From contig NZ_MDDR01000028.1 of assembly GCF_001870435.1 (NCBI RefSeq), positions 62,001 through 126,000 of the forward strand: DNA of 64,000 nucleotides, written 5' to 3'. The DNA is from Pseudomonas costantinii (GTDB lineage Bacteria > Pseudomonadota > Gammaproteobacteria > Pseudomonadales > Pseudomonadaceae). The first letter of the stretch is position 1, and every line of letters starts with the position of its first letter. A program made the translations under genes and the position numbers. Below the pieces are notes generated by a model. That model saw nothing but the letters and a program-made list of their open reading frames with translations, searched no databases and was not told the origin of the DNA. Positions 41,588-49,837 of the stretch are shown here, in pieces.

Positions 41588-41655
41588 GCGTTCACCTCCC
41601 ACGGTTTATGCATTTTTAAATCCCAAGTTTCCATCAGCTACTTGGGATTTTTTTT
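41588..41655 (+). ncRNA. Candidate small RNA with anti-Shine-Dalgarno loop
   Basis: About 68 bases lie between a promoter-like pair and an intrinsic terminator (AAATCCCAAG ... CTTGGGATTT with eight thymines, 41618-41655). A first hairpin has a CCGTG/CACGG stem whose 11-base loop exposes TTCACCTCC, complementary to a GGAGG ribosome site. An AT-rich linker between the two hairpins could bind Hfq. The exact start is uncertain; if it is at 41588 the first stem loses most of its 5' side. I do not recognise a named RNA. Confidence 0.4.
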
Positions 41656-41676
41656 GCCTGGAATTTGACCTCGGCG

Positions 41677-42621
41677 TCAAACTTCAATGTCGGCAAACTC
41701 TGCACGCATCCGTCCATTGTGTTTGGCTTGGTACAGCAACTTATCCACGGCTTCGACAAACCCCAACATCGCACTGTTTGGCGTAACGATATGGGTGCCG
41801 ACCCCCAGGCTCAGGGTCAGCAGCTTCGAGGCGGGTGAAAAGTCGTGTTCGATCTGTTGCTGGCTAATCAGATGCAGGCAGCGTTGCGCCACCTGCCTGG
41901 CTGAGGCCGCGTCGGTCTCCGGCAGCAACCACACAAACTCCTCGCCGCCGATACGGGCAATGAAGTCTCGTGGCCGGTTGGCCGCCAGCGACAAGGTGCG
42001 TGCCACCTGGCGCAGGCATTCATCGCCCTTGATATGGCCGTAATGGTCGTTGTACTGCTTGAAAAAATCGATATCGAGGATGATCAACGACAGCGGCAAT
42101 TGGCTGCGCTGGGCGCTGGCCCATTCCCGCTCCAGCACGGTGTCGAACATGCGGCGGTTGGCGATGCTGGTAAGGCCGTCCTGGAAGGAATACTCCTCCA
42201 GTTGTTTTTGCAGACGGGTCAGGTGTTCTTCAGTCTTTTTGCGCTCACTGATATCGAACATGAAGCCGATCAGTGCTTCGACTTCTCCCTCCTTGCGCAC
42301 CACGTGCACCACGTCGCGAATCCACACATAGTCGCCGTTGACCGTCAGCGCCCGGTAGTCGGCCTCGTGGTCCACGCCGGCGCGCGATTGCGACACGCAG
42401 AAATTCACCACATATTCACGGTCGTCCGGGTGCATACGTTCAACCCAATCGTCCACGCTGACCCAGCTTTGCGGGGTCCAACCCAGCAGTGCCTCGATCT
42501 GTGGGCCTATGTAGCTGAACGTCATAGTCTGCCAATCGATGCGCCAAGGGATCGCCTTGGTCGACTCCAACAGTGTTTTGTACACGTCACTGTCGGGCTG
42601 GTTCGGAGGGTCGATACTCAT
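41677..42621 (-). CDS. PAS-domain diguanylate cyclase
   Basis: The 314-residue cytoplasmic protein has a PAS domain (~15-140, with WRIDWQTMTFSYIGPQIEALLGW and a PAC end DISERKKTEEHL) and a GGDEF-type domain (~150-310). The active site reads RIGGEEF, with the upstream inhibitory-site RxxD as RPRD five residues before it, so it should make cyclic-di-GMP from two GTP and be product-inhibited. No EAL domain or membrane helix is present. I start at MSIDPPNQ; the frame from 42684 adds 21 residues without support. Confidence 0.88.
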   Translation of the reverse strand: MSIDPPNQPDSDVYKTLLESTKAIPWRIDWQTMTFSYIGPQIEALLGWTPQSWVSVDDWVERMHPDDREYVVNFCVSQSRAGVDHEADYRALTVNGDYVWIRDVVHVVRKEGEVEALIGFMFDISERKKTEEHLTRLQKQLEEYSFQDGLTSIANRRMFDTVLEREWASAQRSQLPLSLIILDIDFFKQYNDHYGHIKGDECLRQVARTLSLAANRPRDFIARIGGEEFVWLLPETDAASARQVAQRCLHLISQQQIEHDFSPASKLLTLSLGVGTHIVTPNSAMLGFVEAVDKLLYQAKHNGRMRAEFADIEV

Positions 42622-42867
42622 GCAGGGCTGCTCAAGAAGAGGGCGAAGAACCAAGAGCCTCTGGTGATCGACACCGGGAGTCAAGCCTAAGCCTGGGCAG
42701 CAGACGAGAGGTCGTGTGCTGGGTTTTTGGCGTCAGTGTGCCAGCGCTTACAAGGCAAAATGAGGCATAGGTAACACTTTTGAATTAATTGTTCCGTTGC
42801 AGGCAAAACCTTATCTATTCTGGTTGCATCACACCTACAGGGTAGAACCCAGGGACGGGGACTTATC

Positions 42868-43116
42868 ATGATTTCGATCGCCGAACTCAACCGTATCATG
42901 GCCTCGGGTTTCCTGCCGTTGGCCTGTGATTGCAGCCTGAACAGCGACGGCTCATTGCGCATCAGCGTCTTTGAACCGGCGTCCGGTCGCGTCGACTTGC
43001 TGCTGACCCGGGTTTCGCCCCAAGGCTTGGACAGCATCCGTTCCATCTCAAACCTTATTGGCGAGCTGCGCACCGAGATCAAGGCCGGGCGCCGTGGTTT
43101 TGCGGCGATGGGCTAG
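42868..43116 (+). CDS. DUF1652 protein
   Basis: The 82-residue protein matches the small DUF1652 family common in Pseudomonas: an N-terminal helix (ISIAELNRIMASGFLPLACDCSLN), a beta core (LRISVFEPASGRVDLLLTRV) and a C-terminal helix ending ELRTEIKAG. GGGACGGGG lies before ATG 42868. Its last three bases overlap the end of a small lipoprotein gene on the other strand. Its function is unknown. Confidence 0.8.
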   Translation: MISIAELNRIMASGFLPLACDCSLNSDGSLRISVFEPASGRVDLLLTRVSPQGLDSIRSISNLIGELRTEIKAGRRGFAAMG

Positions 43117-43253
43117 CTGTTGACGGTGGCGGTTGGGGTCGAGACTGCGCCGTAGTAGCGCCAGCAACAGTGCCGGTGTTCAGGCAGGATCACGCAGCCG
43201 CTGAGGCTGACGATCAACAGGGCGGCAACGAGCATATATAGGCGACGGGACAT
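43113..43253 (-). CDS. Very small lipoprotein
   Basis: This 46-residue frame has a lipoprotein signal (MSRRLYMLVAALLIVSLSGC) with an LSGC lipobox and cysteine 20, followed by a short mature part with paired cysteines (HRHCCWRYYG). GAGGAA is five bases before the ATG. It is convergent with the DUF1652 gene and overlaps its stop by four bases. Small lipoproteins of this pattern are common in Pseudomonas. The mature part is too short to assign a role. Confidence 0.6.
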   Translation of the reverse strand: MSRRLYMLVAALLIVSLSGCVILPEHRHCCWRYYGAVSTPTATVNS

Positions 43254-43306
43254 GATGTTTCCTCATGGTGTGTTCTGCGTTAACCGTTGAACGGCACCAC
43301 CCGCAC

Positions 43307-43414
43307 AAATCCGTCGCGATACTTTCAAACATTTCATCCAGCGTGTTCATTCGCTGAGCAATACTTCCCTTCTATCAGCGTCGAGAAAAAATTCGCGTTT
43401 TTCGCGACGGATTT
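43307..43414. repeat. Spaced 13-bp inverted repeat
   Basis: AAATCCGTCGCGA (43307-43319) and TCGCGACGGATTT (43402-43414) are perfect reverse complements 82 bases apart, in the 226-base gap between the small lipoprotein and the WxxGxW gene. The loop is AT-rich and non-coding. Confidence 0.65.
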
Positions 43415-43479
43415 CCCGCCACCCCATCGTTCAACCCATCAGCAGCGAACATTTTCGTCCGCCGTATGAAGGAGTTGCC

Positions 43480-43791
43480 ATGAACCCACTGGCCAAACTG
43501 CGTTATGCCTTGCTCGTCCCGCTGGCCTTCGCCGCGCTTGTCAGCACCCCGACCTTTGCCCAGACCGAAGTGATCATTCGCCAGGCGCCACCGGTGGAGC
43601 GCGTCGAGGTGATTCCCGCCGAACGTCCGGGTTACGCCTGGGACCGTGGGCACTGGCGTTGGGAAGGCGGTGCCTATGCCTGGGTGCCGGGTCACTGGCA
43701 GCCGGTGATGCGTAATGCGCGTTGGGAACCTGGGCACTGGGAATCCCATGGGCCGAACTGGTACTGGCGCGAAGGCCATTGGATCCGCTGA
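43480..43791 (+). CDS. Secreted YXWGXW/WxxGxW-repeat protein
   Basis: The 103-residue protein has a signal peptide (residues 1-27, ending TFA) and a mature part built from repeats of the form W-x2-G-H-W (YAWDRGHWRWEGG, YAWVPGHWQPV, RWEPGHWESHG, WYWREGHWIR). Such proteins are exported and found near envelope-stress genes. AAGGAG stands seven bases before ATG 43480. It lies just upstream of an ECF sigma operon in the same direction and may be a target of it. The function is unknown. Confidence 0.82.
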   Translation: MNPLAKLRYALLVPLAFAALVSTPTFAQTEVIIRQAPPVERVEVIPAERPGYAWDRGHWRWEGGAYAWVPGHWQPVMRNARWEPGHWESHGPNWYWREGHWIR

Positions 43792-43828
43792 AACCTGAAA
43801 CTTAGCCACCGGACCGAGAGTTACCCGA

Positions 43829-44407
43829 TTGAAAGACACTGATCCGGACGTTGAGCTACTGGCGCGTATCGGCAACAACGAACCAGCCGCCGTCAACGAA
43901 ATGGTGACGCGCAAGCTGCCGCGGTTGCTGGCGCTCGCCAGTCGGATCCTGGGGGATGCCGACGAGGCCAAGGACGTGGCCCAGGAAAGCTTCCTGCGGA
44001 TCTGGCGCCAGGCGGCCAACTGGCGCGCCGGTGAAGCACGTTTCGACACCTGGCTGCACCGAGTGGTACTTAACCTGTGCCATGACCGTTTGCGCCGGCG
44101 CAAGGAACGCCCGTTGAACGAGGACGAGGTGCTTGAGCTGGCGGATAGCGCGCCGTCCCCGGATGAGCAGTTGGAAACCGCCGACCGCAGCGCACGGATG
44201 GCCGCCGCGTTGGCGGCCTTGCCCGAGCGCCAGCGCGAAGCCATTGTGCTGCAGTATTACCAGGAGCTGTCGAACATCGACGCCGCGGCCCTGATGAATA
44301 TCAGCGTCGAGGCACTGGAGAGCCTGCTGTCGCGGGCCCGACGCCAGTTGCGCAATCAACTTGCCGACACACCAGGGCTTGCCCGCCCAGGAAGGGAAAA
44401 ACCATGA
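43829..44407 (+). CDS. ECF-type RNA polymerase sigma factor
   Basis: The 192-residue protein has sigma region 2 (LASRILGDADEAKDVAQESFLRIWRQA, about 40-66, which contacts the -10 element) and region 4 (ALAALPERQREAIVLQYYQELSNIDAAALMNISVEALESLLSRARRQL, about 130-177). The start is TTG 43829; no better start is in frame. Its stop overlaps the next gene (ATGA), a putative anti-sigma factor. It probably responds to metal or envelope stress, given the CnrX-like third gene. Confidence 0.9.
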   Translation: MKDTDPDVELLARIGNNEPAAVNEMVTRKLPRLLALASRILGDADEAKDVAQESFLRIWRQAANWRAGEARFDTWLHRVVLNLCHDRLRRRKERPLNEDEVLELADSAPSPDEQLETADRSARMAAALAALPERQREAIVLQYYQELSNIDAAALMNISVEALESLLSRARRQLRNQLADTPGLARPGREKP

Positions 44408-44835
44408 CGCCCGAACGATTTGCTCACTTGGCTGATGCCTACGGGGCCAGCCTGCATCGCTGGCCCATCGCCGAACAAGCCGCGGCCCAGGCGCTGCTCG
44501 ACAGTGGTAACGCCAACGCCCGCGAGGCATTGCACGAGGCAAGCTGGCTCGATACGCAGTTGGACGGTCATCAACTGGCCTTCATTGACCCGGCGCTGGC
44601 GCGGCAGATTCGCCAGTCCGCACCGCGCCGGGCCTCTTTCTGGTCGCGCTACGCCAGTTGGTTATCGCCCGCAGGCCTCGTCGGCGTGGGCATTGCGGGC
44701 ATCGCCGCGGGGGTGTTGGTGACGTCGCTGAGCGTGCCATTGCCAATGCTCTCATCCGAAGTGCTGCCCAGTGTCTTCGATCAGGGCGATGCCGAAGTCG
44801 TTTTCACCGTCAACGCCGAGGAAACCGAGCAATGA
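44404..44835 (+). CDS. Putative anti-sigma factor, single-pass membrane protein
   Basis: The 143-residue protein has a cytoplasmic N-terminal part (MTPERFAHLADAYGASLHRWPIAEQAAAQALL, about 1-60), one membrane helix (~89-112) and a short periplasmic tail. It sits between the ECF sigma gene and a periplasmic sensor-like gene, overlapping both by four bases. This is the layout of CnrYX-type systems in which the membrane protein holds the sigma factor. Sequence likeness to known anti-sigma factors is weak, so the role rests mostly on context. Confidence 0.7.
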   Translation: MTPERFAHLADAYGASLHRWPIAEQAAAQALLDSGNANAREALHEASWLDTQLDGHQLAFIDPALARQIRQSAPRRASFWSRYASWLSPAGLVGVGIAGIAAGVLVTSLSVPLPMLSSEVLPSVFDQGDAEVVFTVNAEETEQ

Positions 44836-45326
44836 CCCCCAAATCCCTTAAACCGTGGTTGGTTGTCTCGGTGTTGCTCAACGTGTTTTTGATCGGCGGT
44901 GTGGGTGGCGGCCTCTACCATTGGATAGCCATTGCCAAGCCTGCCGAGGCGGTGGTCAACCAGCACGGTTTGCGCCAGGCGATGATCAAGCTGCCGGCAG
45001 AACGACGCAAGGAACTGCGTGAGTTGCTGCGCCATAACCGTGCTGACAGCCAACCGCTGATCATGGCCGGGCGCGAAGCACGCCTGGGCGTGATCAAACA
45101 ATTGGAAGCGCCGACCCTGGATCGCGACGTGCTCGTCACTGAGCTGGCCAAGGCACGCGAGGCAGACGTTGCGCTCAGGGCTATGGTGGACACCACGTTG
45201 GCGCAGTTTGCGAGCAACTTGCCACAGGATGAGCGGCAGAAACTGGTTGAGGCGCTGTACCAGCGTGGGCAGGCCAAAACCAAGGAGAAGCTGCCCCAAG
45301 TGGTGGGGAATAAGCCGCGCTCTTGA
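44832..45326 (+). CDS. Periplasmic heavy-metal-sensor-like protein (CnrX/ZraP type)
   Basis: The 164-residue protein has an N-terminal membrane anchor (residues ~8-30) and a helical periplasmic part (LRQAMIKLPAERRKELRELLRHNRA, ADVALRAMVDTTLAQFASNLPQDERQKLVEAL) of the CnrX/CpxP/ZraP-like four-helix kind. In CnrX-type systems this part senses metal and controls the anti-sigma factor. Few His, Cys or Met residues are seen in metal-binding positions, so the signal may not be a metal. The start overlaps the anti-sigma stop (ATGA). Confidence 0.78.
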   Translation: MTPKSLKPWLVVSVLLNVFLIGGVGGGLYHWIAIAKPAEAVVNQHGLRQAMIKLPAERRKELRELLRHNRADSQPLIMAGREARLGVIKQLEAPTLDRDVLVTELAKAREADVALRAMVDTTLAQFASNLPQDERQKLVEALYQRGQAKTKEKLPQVVGNKPRS

Positions 45327-45433
45327 GTCGTAATGCCGATTAAGGTTTTGGGTAAACGAGCCGAAACAGCAGCTGGGATTAAGCGTAATCTTGCGCGTGG
45401 CTGTTTAGCCGACCGTCTGCCTTGGGGCGTTTC

Positions 45434-46165
45434 ATGCAAAGGATGCTATGCGGTATTTTGAGCCTGGCGATCATCACATCATCGCTGGGTGGCTGTGCGA
45501 CGGCGCCGGCAAGGCCGACGGTTGTAGGGCCTGAGGTCTATGGGTTCACGCTCTATCAAAAAATGACCGGTGAGCAGTTCGATTCGTTGACTCGTATTTA
45601 CAAGAACTATGACGGCGCCCTGGAGCTGTATTTGAAAGCCTCCCCGGACGGCGGTGTGCTGGGGCTTTATGCGGATTCCAGTTGGTGGCTGGATACCGTG
45701 AGTAAAACCAGCAAGCTGTATTTCACCGAACCTGAATGCCAGGTTGCCCAGCACGCGGATGAGGCGCAACTCAAGGCCGTGGTCGATGGCTTCAATACGC
45801 AGCAGTCAGGGGATTTTAGTGCGGTCCACACGGTGGATGCCTGCAAGCGGTTTACCGGGCAAGGGCTGGAAGGGGAGGCCTACCGTTATACGCTTTGGGC
45901 CACGCTGCAATCCAAGACCCTGACGCCTGGGCAAGGGTATACGCGCAAGCCTGAGGTTGTGCGTGCCGGTGTCTTGGATTGGGTGGTGTTGGCGGCTGCC
46001 ATTCCGTTGTATGTGGTGCTTGTGGTGGTAACTAAAGGCCAGGCGCTTCCAAGCAGCTGTTCTTATGACGTTTCGGTTCCGGGGAATCAGAAAAAGTGTG
46101 ATAAGGAGCGGGAGGAGAAGCTTGCGAAGGCGGCTGAGACGGAGCGGTTGGAGAAGGGCTACTGA
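45434..46165 (+). CDS. Lipoprotein of unknown function
   Basis: The 243-residue protein has a lipoprotein signal with the LGGC lipobox (cysteine ~21), a soluble middle part (YGFTLYQKMTGEQFDSLTRIYKNYDGALELYLKAS, ECQVAQHADEAQL) and a hydrophobic helix near residues 185-205, then a charged tail. The ATG at 45434 has GGGG six bases upstream; the TTG at 45422 is less likely. A composite repeat begins two bases after its stop codon. No family is recognised. Confidence 0.7.
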   Translation: MQRMLCGILSLAIITSSLGGCATAPARPTVVGPEVYGFTLYQKMTGEQFDSLTRIYKNYDGALELYLKASPDGGVLGLYADSSWWLDTVSKTSKLYFTEPECQVAQHADEAQLKAVVDGFNTQQSGDFSAVHTVDACKRFTGQGLEGEAYRYTLWATLQSKTLTPGQGYTRKPEVVRAGVLDWVVLAAAIPLYVVLVVVTKGQALPSSCSYDVSVPGNQKKCDKEREEKLAKAAETERLEKGY

Positions 46166-46167
46166 AT

Positions 46168-46819
46168 GAGTACATATCCGTTGCTGCGGTAACGGCTACT
46201 TATGGTTTCGCTTTTACAGCGACTCACTTTGGAAAAGCCCCAAAGTAAGCAAAGGGCTCTTGCCCCACCACTCGGCACCTCGCTGTGGCTCGGTGTGCCC
46301 GCACGCAGGCTTGAGTCCGTGGGCCGCCGCGATGGGCCATCCTTGGCCCAGCGCGGCTAACCCGGCGTCCTGCCGGGTTACCCACGGATTCAAGCCTGCG
46401 TGCGGCCATCGTGGTTAATGGGGCGCCTGAGATCAAGATCACAAGCAGATCAAAAGCAGAGCACGGCGGCCTGAAAGCCGACCTGAGTGGTGTGGAGCAA
46501 AAGCCAGATCAGAAGCAGGGCAGAATGCAGTCATCCCTGATGTATGGAGATTAAAAATGTGGAAGCGGGCTTGCTTGCTCGTTTGTTTTACCGCTTTTGA
46601 TCTACACCACTCAGGTCGGCTTTCAGGCCGCCGTGCTCTGCTTTTGATCTTGATCTTAGGCGACCCGCGCAGCCGTGCCGGAGTGCGGGCACACCGAGCC
46701 TAGGCGAGGTGCCGAGTGGTGGGGCAAGAGCGTTTTGGTTACTTTGCCGCTTTTGCAAAGTGACCCGCCGTAAGGGCGGAACCATAAGCGGCCGTTACCC
46801 AAATAACGGATATGTACCC
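46168..46819. repeat. Composite long inverted repeat (element A)
   Basis: The element starts with GAGTACATATCCGTT and ends with AACGGATATGTACCC. Long arms run inward as imperfect inverted copies. The left arm has ccaccactcggcacctcg, gcggcctgaaagccgacc and gatcaaaagcagatc-like tracts, and the right arm has their reverse complements, such as cgaggtgccgagtggtgg and ggtcggctttcaggccgc. The middle (~46510-46590) is unlike element B, with only a partial REP trace. It also contains inner palindromes such as ACCCGGCGTCCTGCCGGGT. No transposase is encoded. Confidence 0.85.
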
Positions 46820-46991
46820 AGCGCCCCCGCAACAACCCTAAAACCTACCCCCTAAAAAAGATGTGCAGATACCTAGGCCGCGATGCAGACACCTCGGCCT
46901 TGCACCTCGACGCATTGCAAGCGCTTGGGTACCTTGTGAACGCAGCGGCATATTGCCGTTAGTGATTGGCAAGACCGTCAAGGAGCGTTCG
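46820..46991. other. Gap between element A and the binding-domain gene
   Basis: This 172-base stretch shows no further repeat. It holds only the ribosome site of the next gene and presumably its promoter, which I cannot place with confidence. Confidence 0.3.
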
Positions 46992-47705
46992 ATGATTGAC
47001 CCCCAGGTACTGCAACAACTAGCCCCCAATGGCGTGCTGCGCGCCGCCATCAACCTCGGCAACCCGGTATTGGCACAACGCGGTGCGGACGGTGAGCTTC
47101 AGGGCGTCTCCGTGGCGTTGGCCAAGGCGCTGGCCGAAGCGTTGGGTGTCGAGTTGGAATTGATCACGTTTGAGGCGGCGGGCAAGGTCTTCGCCGCGTT
47201 GGCCGATGACGTGTGGCGCGTTGCGTTCCTGGCGATTGAACCGGTGCGCGAACAGGAAATAGCCTTCAGCGCGCCGTATGTGGCGATCAAGGGCACGTAT
47301 CTGGTGGCGGTGGATTCACCGCTCACGCACGTCGCGCAATTGGACGCACCGGGTCGGCGTATCGCGGTCGGCCAGGGTGCGGCCTACGACTTGTACTTGA
47401 GCCGTACCGTGCAACATGCCGAACTGGTGCGGGCACCAACTTCTGCGGCAGCGGTGGACTGGTTTATCGAACAGCGCTTGGATGCCGCGGCGGGTGTACG
47501 GGATTTCCTGCGAACCCGGGTTTCTGATCAATGGCGTCTGGTGGAGGATGACTTCATGACGATCCGCCAAGCCATGGCGGTTCCGGTGATGCATGCAGCC
47601 GCTGCCGCGTTCGTCAAATCCTTTGTCGAACGGCAGAAAGAGAATGGTGTGGTGAAACGAGGGTTGCTGGACAGCGGGCAGAGCGCTGAACTACAGGCGA
47701 CGTAG
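46992..47705 (+). CDS. Periplasmic-binding-fold (SBP_bac_3) protein lacking a signal peptide
   Basis: The 237-residue protein is an amino-acid-binding-type domain (LRAAINLGNPVLAQRGADGELQGVSVALAKALAEALGVELELITF, IAFSAPYVAIKGTYLVAVDSPL, RIAVGQGAAYDLYLSRTV, DAAAGVRDFLRTRV). It has no signal peptide or anchor, although the family is usually secreted. ATG 46992 has AGGAG seven bases upstream, so the start is well supported. The protein probably acts in the cytoplasm as a binding protein or enzyme of unknown kind. Its end overlaps the convergent NUDIX gene by 15 bases. Confidence 0.78.
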   Translation: MIDPQVLQQLAPNGVLRAAINLGNPVLAQRGADGELQGVSVALAKALAEALGVELELITFEAAGKVFAALADDVWRVAFLAIEPVREQEIAFSAPYVAIKGTYLVAVDSPLTHVAQLDAPGRRIAVGQGAAYDLYLSRTVQHAELVRAPTSAAAVDWFIEQRLDAAAGVRDFLRTRVSDQWRLVEDDFMTIRQAMAVPVMHAAAAAFVKSFVERQKENGVVKRGLLDSGQSAELQAT

Positions 47706-48053
47706 GAAGGATTTGACGATGTGCCGGGTCGCGTCGGTGGTGTCCAGCTCGTCCAGGGCGCCAAAGGCGTGCCACTGGCAATCGATGATTTCGTTGCGTG
47801 GCTGGGCATCGGCAATGTTCACCACCGAGGCTTCAAACACATGGTGCACGGTGTCGCGGGCCTTCAGTTCCTGCAAGTACAGCAACCCATCCACGTTCAA
47901 CCCGGTTTCTTCTTCCAGCTCGCGCTCGGCCGCGCCGACCGGCCGTTCGTCACGCTCGACCTTGCCGCCCGGCAATGCCCATTTTGATCTGGCTTTGCGC
48001 ACGAAGAGGATATGCCCCTCGTGTTCGCAAATGACGGTTGCCCTTATTTTCAT
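47691..48053 (-). CDS. NUDIX hydrolase
   Basis: The 120-residue enzyme carries a NUDIX box (GGKVERDERPVGAAERELEEETGL, close to GX5EX7REUXEEXGU) at about residues 30-53. NUDIX enzymes hydrolyse nucleoside diphosphates linked to another group, often in housecleaning of damaged nucleotides. The short form suggests a small-molecule substrate. It is convergent with, and overlaps, the preceding gene. The substrate is unknown. Confidence 0.86.
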   Translation of the reverse strand: MKIRATVICEHEGHILFVRKARSKWALPGGKVERDERPVGAAERELEEETGLNVDGLLYLQELKARDTVHHVFEASVVNIADAQPRNEIIDCQWHAFGALDELDTTDATRHIVKSFLRRL

Positions 48054-48179
48054 GGTGTGTGCCCCACGGCGGGATGATCGTCATAAAAGTGTAATGCAAA
48101 TGTCATGCTAGGTGCTGGTGGCGCGCACGTGTGGGGATGTGGATACTGCCCGCTTGACGGAAGTGGACGAGGAAAACCG

Positions 48180-49160
48180 ATGAACACCGTACGTTGGGGC
48201 ATGATCGGCTGTGGCAGTGTTACTGAATTAAAGAGTGGACCCGCATTCTATAAAGCGCCAGGTTCGGCCTTGGTGGCCGTGATGGGGCGCCGTATCGATG
48301 CGGTGCGCGATTATGCGGCACGCCACGGTATTGCGCGTTTTTATACCGACGCCCAGGCACTGATCGACGACCCCGAAGTGGACGCGGTGTACATCGCCAC
48401 ACCGCCCGACAGCCATCTTGAATACAGCCTGATGGTGGCGGCAGCAGGCAAGCATTGCTGCGTCGAGAAACCCATGTCGCTGAATGCCGAGCAGAGTGCG
48501 TTGATGCAGCGCACTTTCGAGAATGCCGGGCTGCACTTGTTCGTGTCCTACTATCGACGCTCACTGCCGCGCTTTCAGCAAGTGCGCGACTGGCTACAGG
48601 ACGGGCGCATCGGCGAGTTGCGCCATCTCACTTGGACCTTGTGCAAACCGCCTTCCGCCGCAGACGCAAGCGCCGCCAACTGGCGCACCGACCCGGCGAT
48701 AGCCGGGGGCGGCTACTTTGCCGACTTGGCCAGCCATGGGTTTGACCTCTTCCAGTACCTGGCTGGGGATATCGTCGACGTGGCTGGGTTCACCTCGCGC
48801 CAAGAGGGCCGTTATGCGGCGGAGGATGCCGTGACCGCCAGTTGGCGTTTTGCATCGGGCGCGCTGGGCATGGGCTGCTGGAATTTTGTAGCCGACCGTC
48901 GCGAAGACCTCGTCGAGCTGATTGGCAGTCGGGGACGTATTCAGTTTTCAGTCTTCGAAGACCAGCCGCTGCGGCTTGAAGGCGAGACCAACGAGGTGCT
49001 GGAGGTGCCGTGTCACGCGCATATTCAGTGGCACCACGTGCTTGGCATGAATGCGCATATTCGTGGGGAGGCCGAGCACCCGTCGCTGGCGATCGAGGCG
49101 TTGAAGACCGATCGGATTCTGGACCGGGTGCTACAACGTAACGCCCATCAACCTGGCTAA
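48180..49160 (+). CDS. Gfo/Idh/MocA-family oxidoreductase
   Basis: The 326-residue enzyme has the NAD(P)-binding opening VRWGMIGCGSVTELKSGPAFYK, the catalytic motif CVEKPMSLNAEQ (lysine ~94) and GGGYFADLASHGFDLFQYL. It resembles sugar dehydrogenases and 1,5-anhydrofructose reductase-type enzymes. GAGGA lies seven bases before ATG 48180; the frame from 48105 includes no better site. It is not linked to the iol cluster. The substrate is unknown. Confidence 0.85.
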   Translation: MNTVRWGMIGCGSVTELKSGPAFYKAPGSALVAVMGRRIDAVRDYAARHGIARFYTDAQALIDDPEVDAVYIATPPDSHLEYSLMVAAAGKHCCVEKPMSLNAEQSALMQRTFENAGLHLFVSYYRRSLPRFQQVRDWLQDGRIGELRHLTWTLCKPPSAADASAANWRTDPAIAGGGYFADLASHGFDLFQYLAGDIVDVAGFTSRQEGRYAAEDAVTASWRFASGALGMGCWNFVADRREDLVELIGSRGRIQFSVFEDQPLRLEGETNEVLEVPCHAHIQWHHVLGMNAHIRGEAEHPSLAIEALKTDRILDRVLQRNAHQPG

Positions 49161-49207
49161 TCACACTAGGCTTGCTGGGTAATCTACTTTTTTCAAGGAA
49201 CAGACGG

Positions 49208-49837
49208 ATGAAATACTGGATGGTGTTGTGGTTGGCGCTTGCCACGAGTGCGATGGCAGCTCCGCGCAGCCAAGGGACGCCTGGGGAGTTTGATTTTTAT
49301 GTGTTGTCATTGTCGTGGTCGCCAACGTTTTGCCTGACGCACCCGGACAATGAGCAGTGTTCGGGCAAGGGCTACGGCTTTGTGCTGCATGGCTTGTGGC
49401 CGCAATACGCAAAGGGCGGCTGGCCGGCCTCGTGTGAGCCGCAGTCGCGATTGTCTCGTGAAGAAATGGACAAGGGCGCTACGCTGTTTCCGACCCGCTC
49501 GCTGCTCAAGCACGAATGGGCCAAGCATGGCACGTGCAGCGGGCTTGAGCCGTTGGCGTACCTGGAGAAAACCGATGCGGCGCTGGGGGTGGTTGCCATT
49601 CCGCAGCAGTTGCAGCCGTTCAACACACCACCTTCATTGCAGGCCAGTGAGATCGAGGCGTTGTTCCGCGAAAGCAACCCGCGCATGGGCAACCATGGGC
49701 TGGCGGTGATCTGCAAGGGCAAGGTGCTGTCGGAGGTACGGGTGTGCCTGACCAAGGACCTGGCGTTCGCCGGCTGCCCACGTAGCGTGAAGACGCAGTG
49801 CCGCGACGGCGATATTCGGATTCCTTCGCAGCGCTAA
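49208..49837 (+). CDS. Secreted ribonuclease T2-family enzyme (RNase I-like)
   Basis: The 209-residue protein has a signal peptide (residues 1-17) and both T2 active-site blocks: CAS I FVLHGLWPQYAKGGWP and CAS II LLKHEWAKHGTCSG, with the catalytic histidines. Several cysteines are placed for disulphides. Such enzymes degrade RNA in the periplasm or outside the cell, non-specifically. AAGGA precedes ATG 49208. Confidence 0.92.
   Translation: MKYWMVLWLALATSAMAAPRSQGTPGEFDFYVLSLSWSPTFCLTHPDNEQCSGKGYGFVLHGLWPQYAKGGWPASCEPQSRLSREEMDKGATLFPTRSLLKHEWAKHGTCSGLEPLAYLEKTDAALGVVAIPQQLQPFNTPPSLQASEIEALFRESNPRMGNHGLAVICKGKVLSEVRVCLTKDLAFAGCPRSVKTQCRDGDIRIPSQR

Noticed and set aside
42687..43082. 131-codon frame opposite the DUF1652 gene
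   Set aside because: It is antisense to a recognised family and has no ribosome site.
43429..43462. ECF-type promoter before the WxxGxW gene
   Set aside because: AACC and CGTC blocks are present but the spacing is longer than expected for ECF sigma promoters.
46168..46819. Insertion sequence or transposon
   Set aside because: There are terminal inverted repeats but no transposase or other gene, and the frames inside are short and repeat-like. The same holds for 58816-59634.
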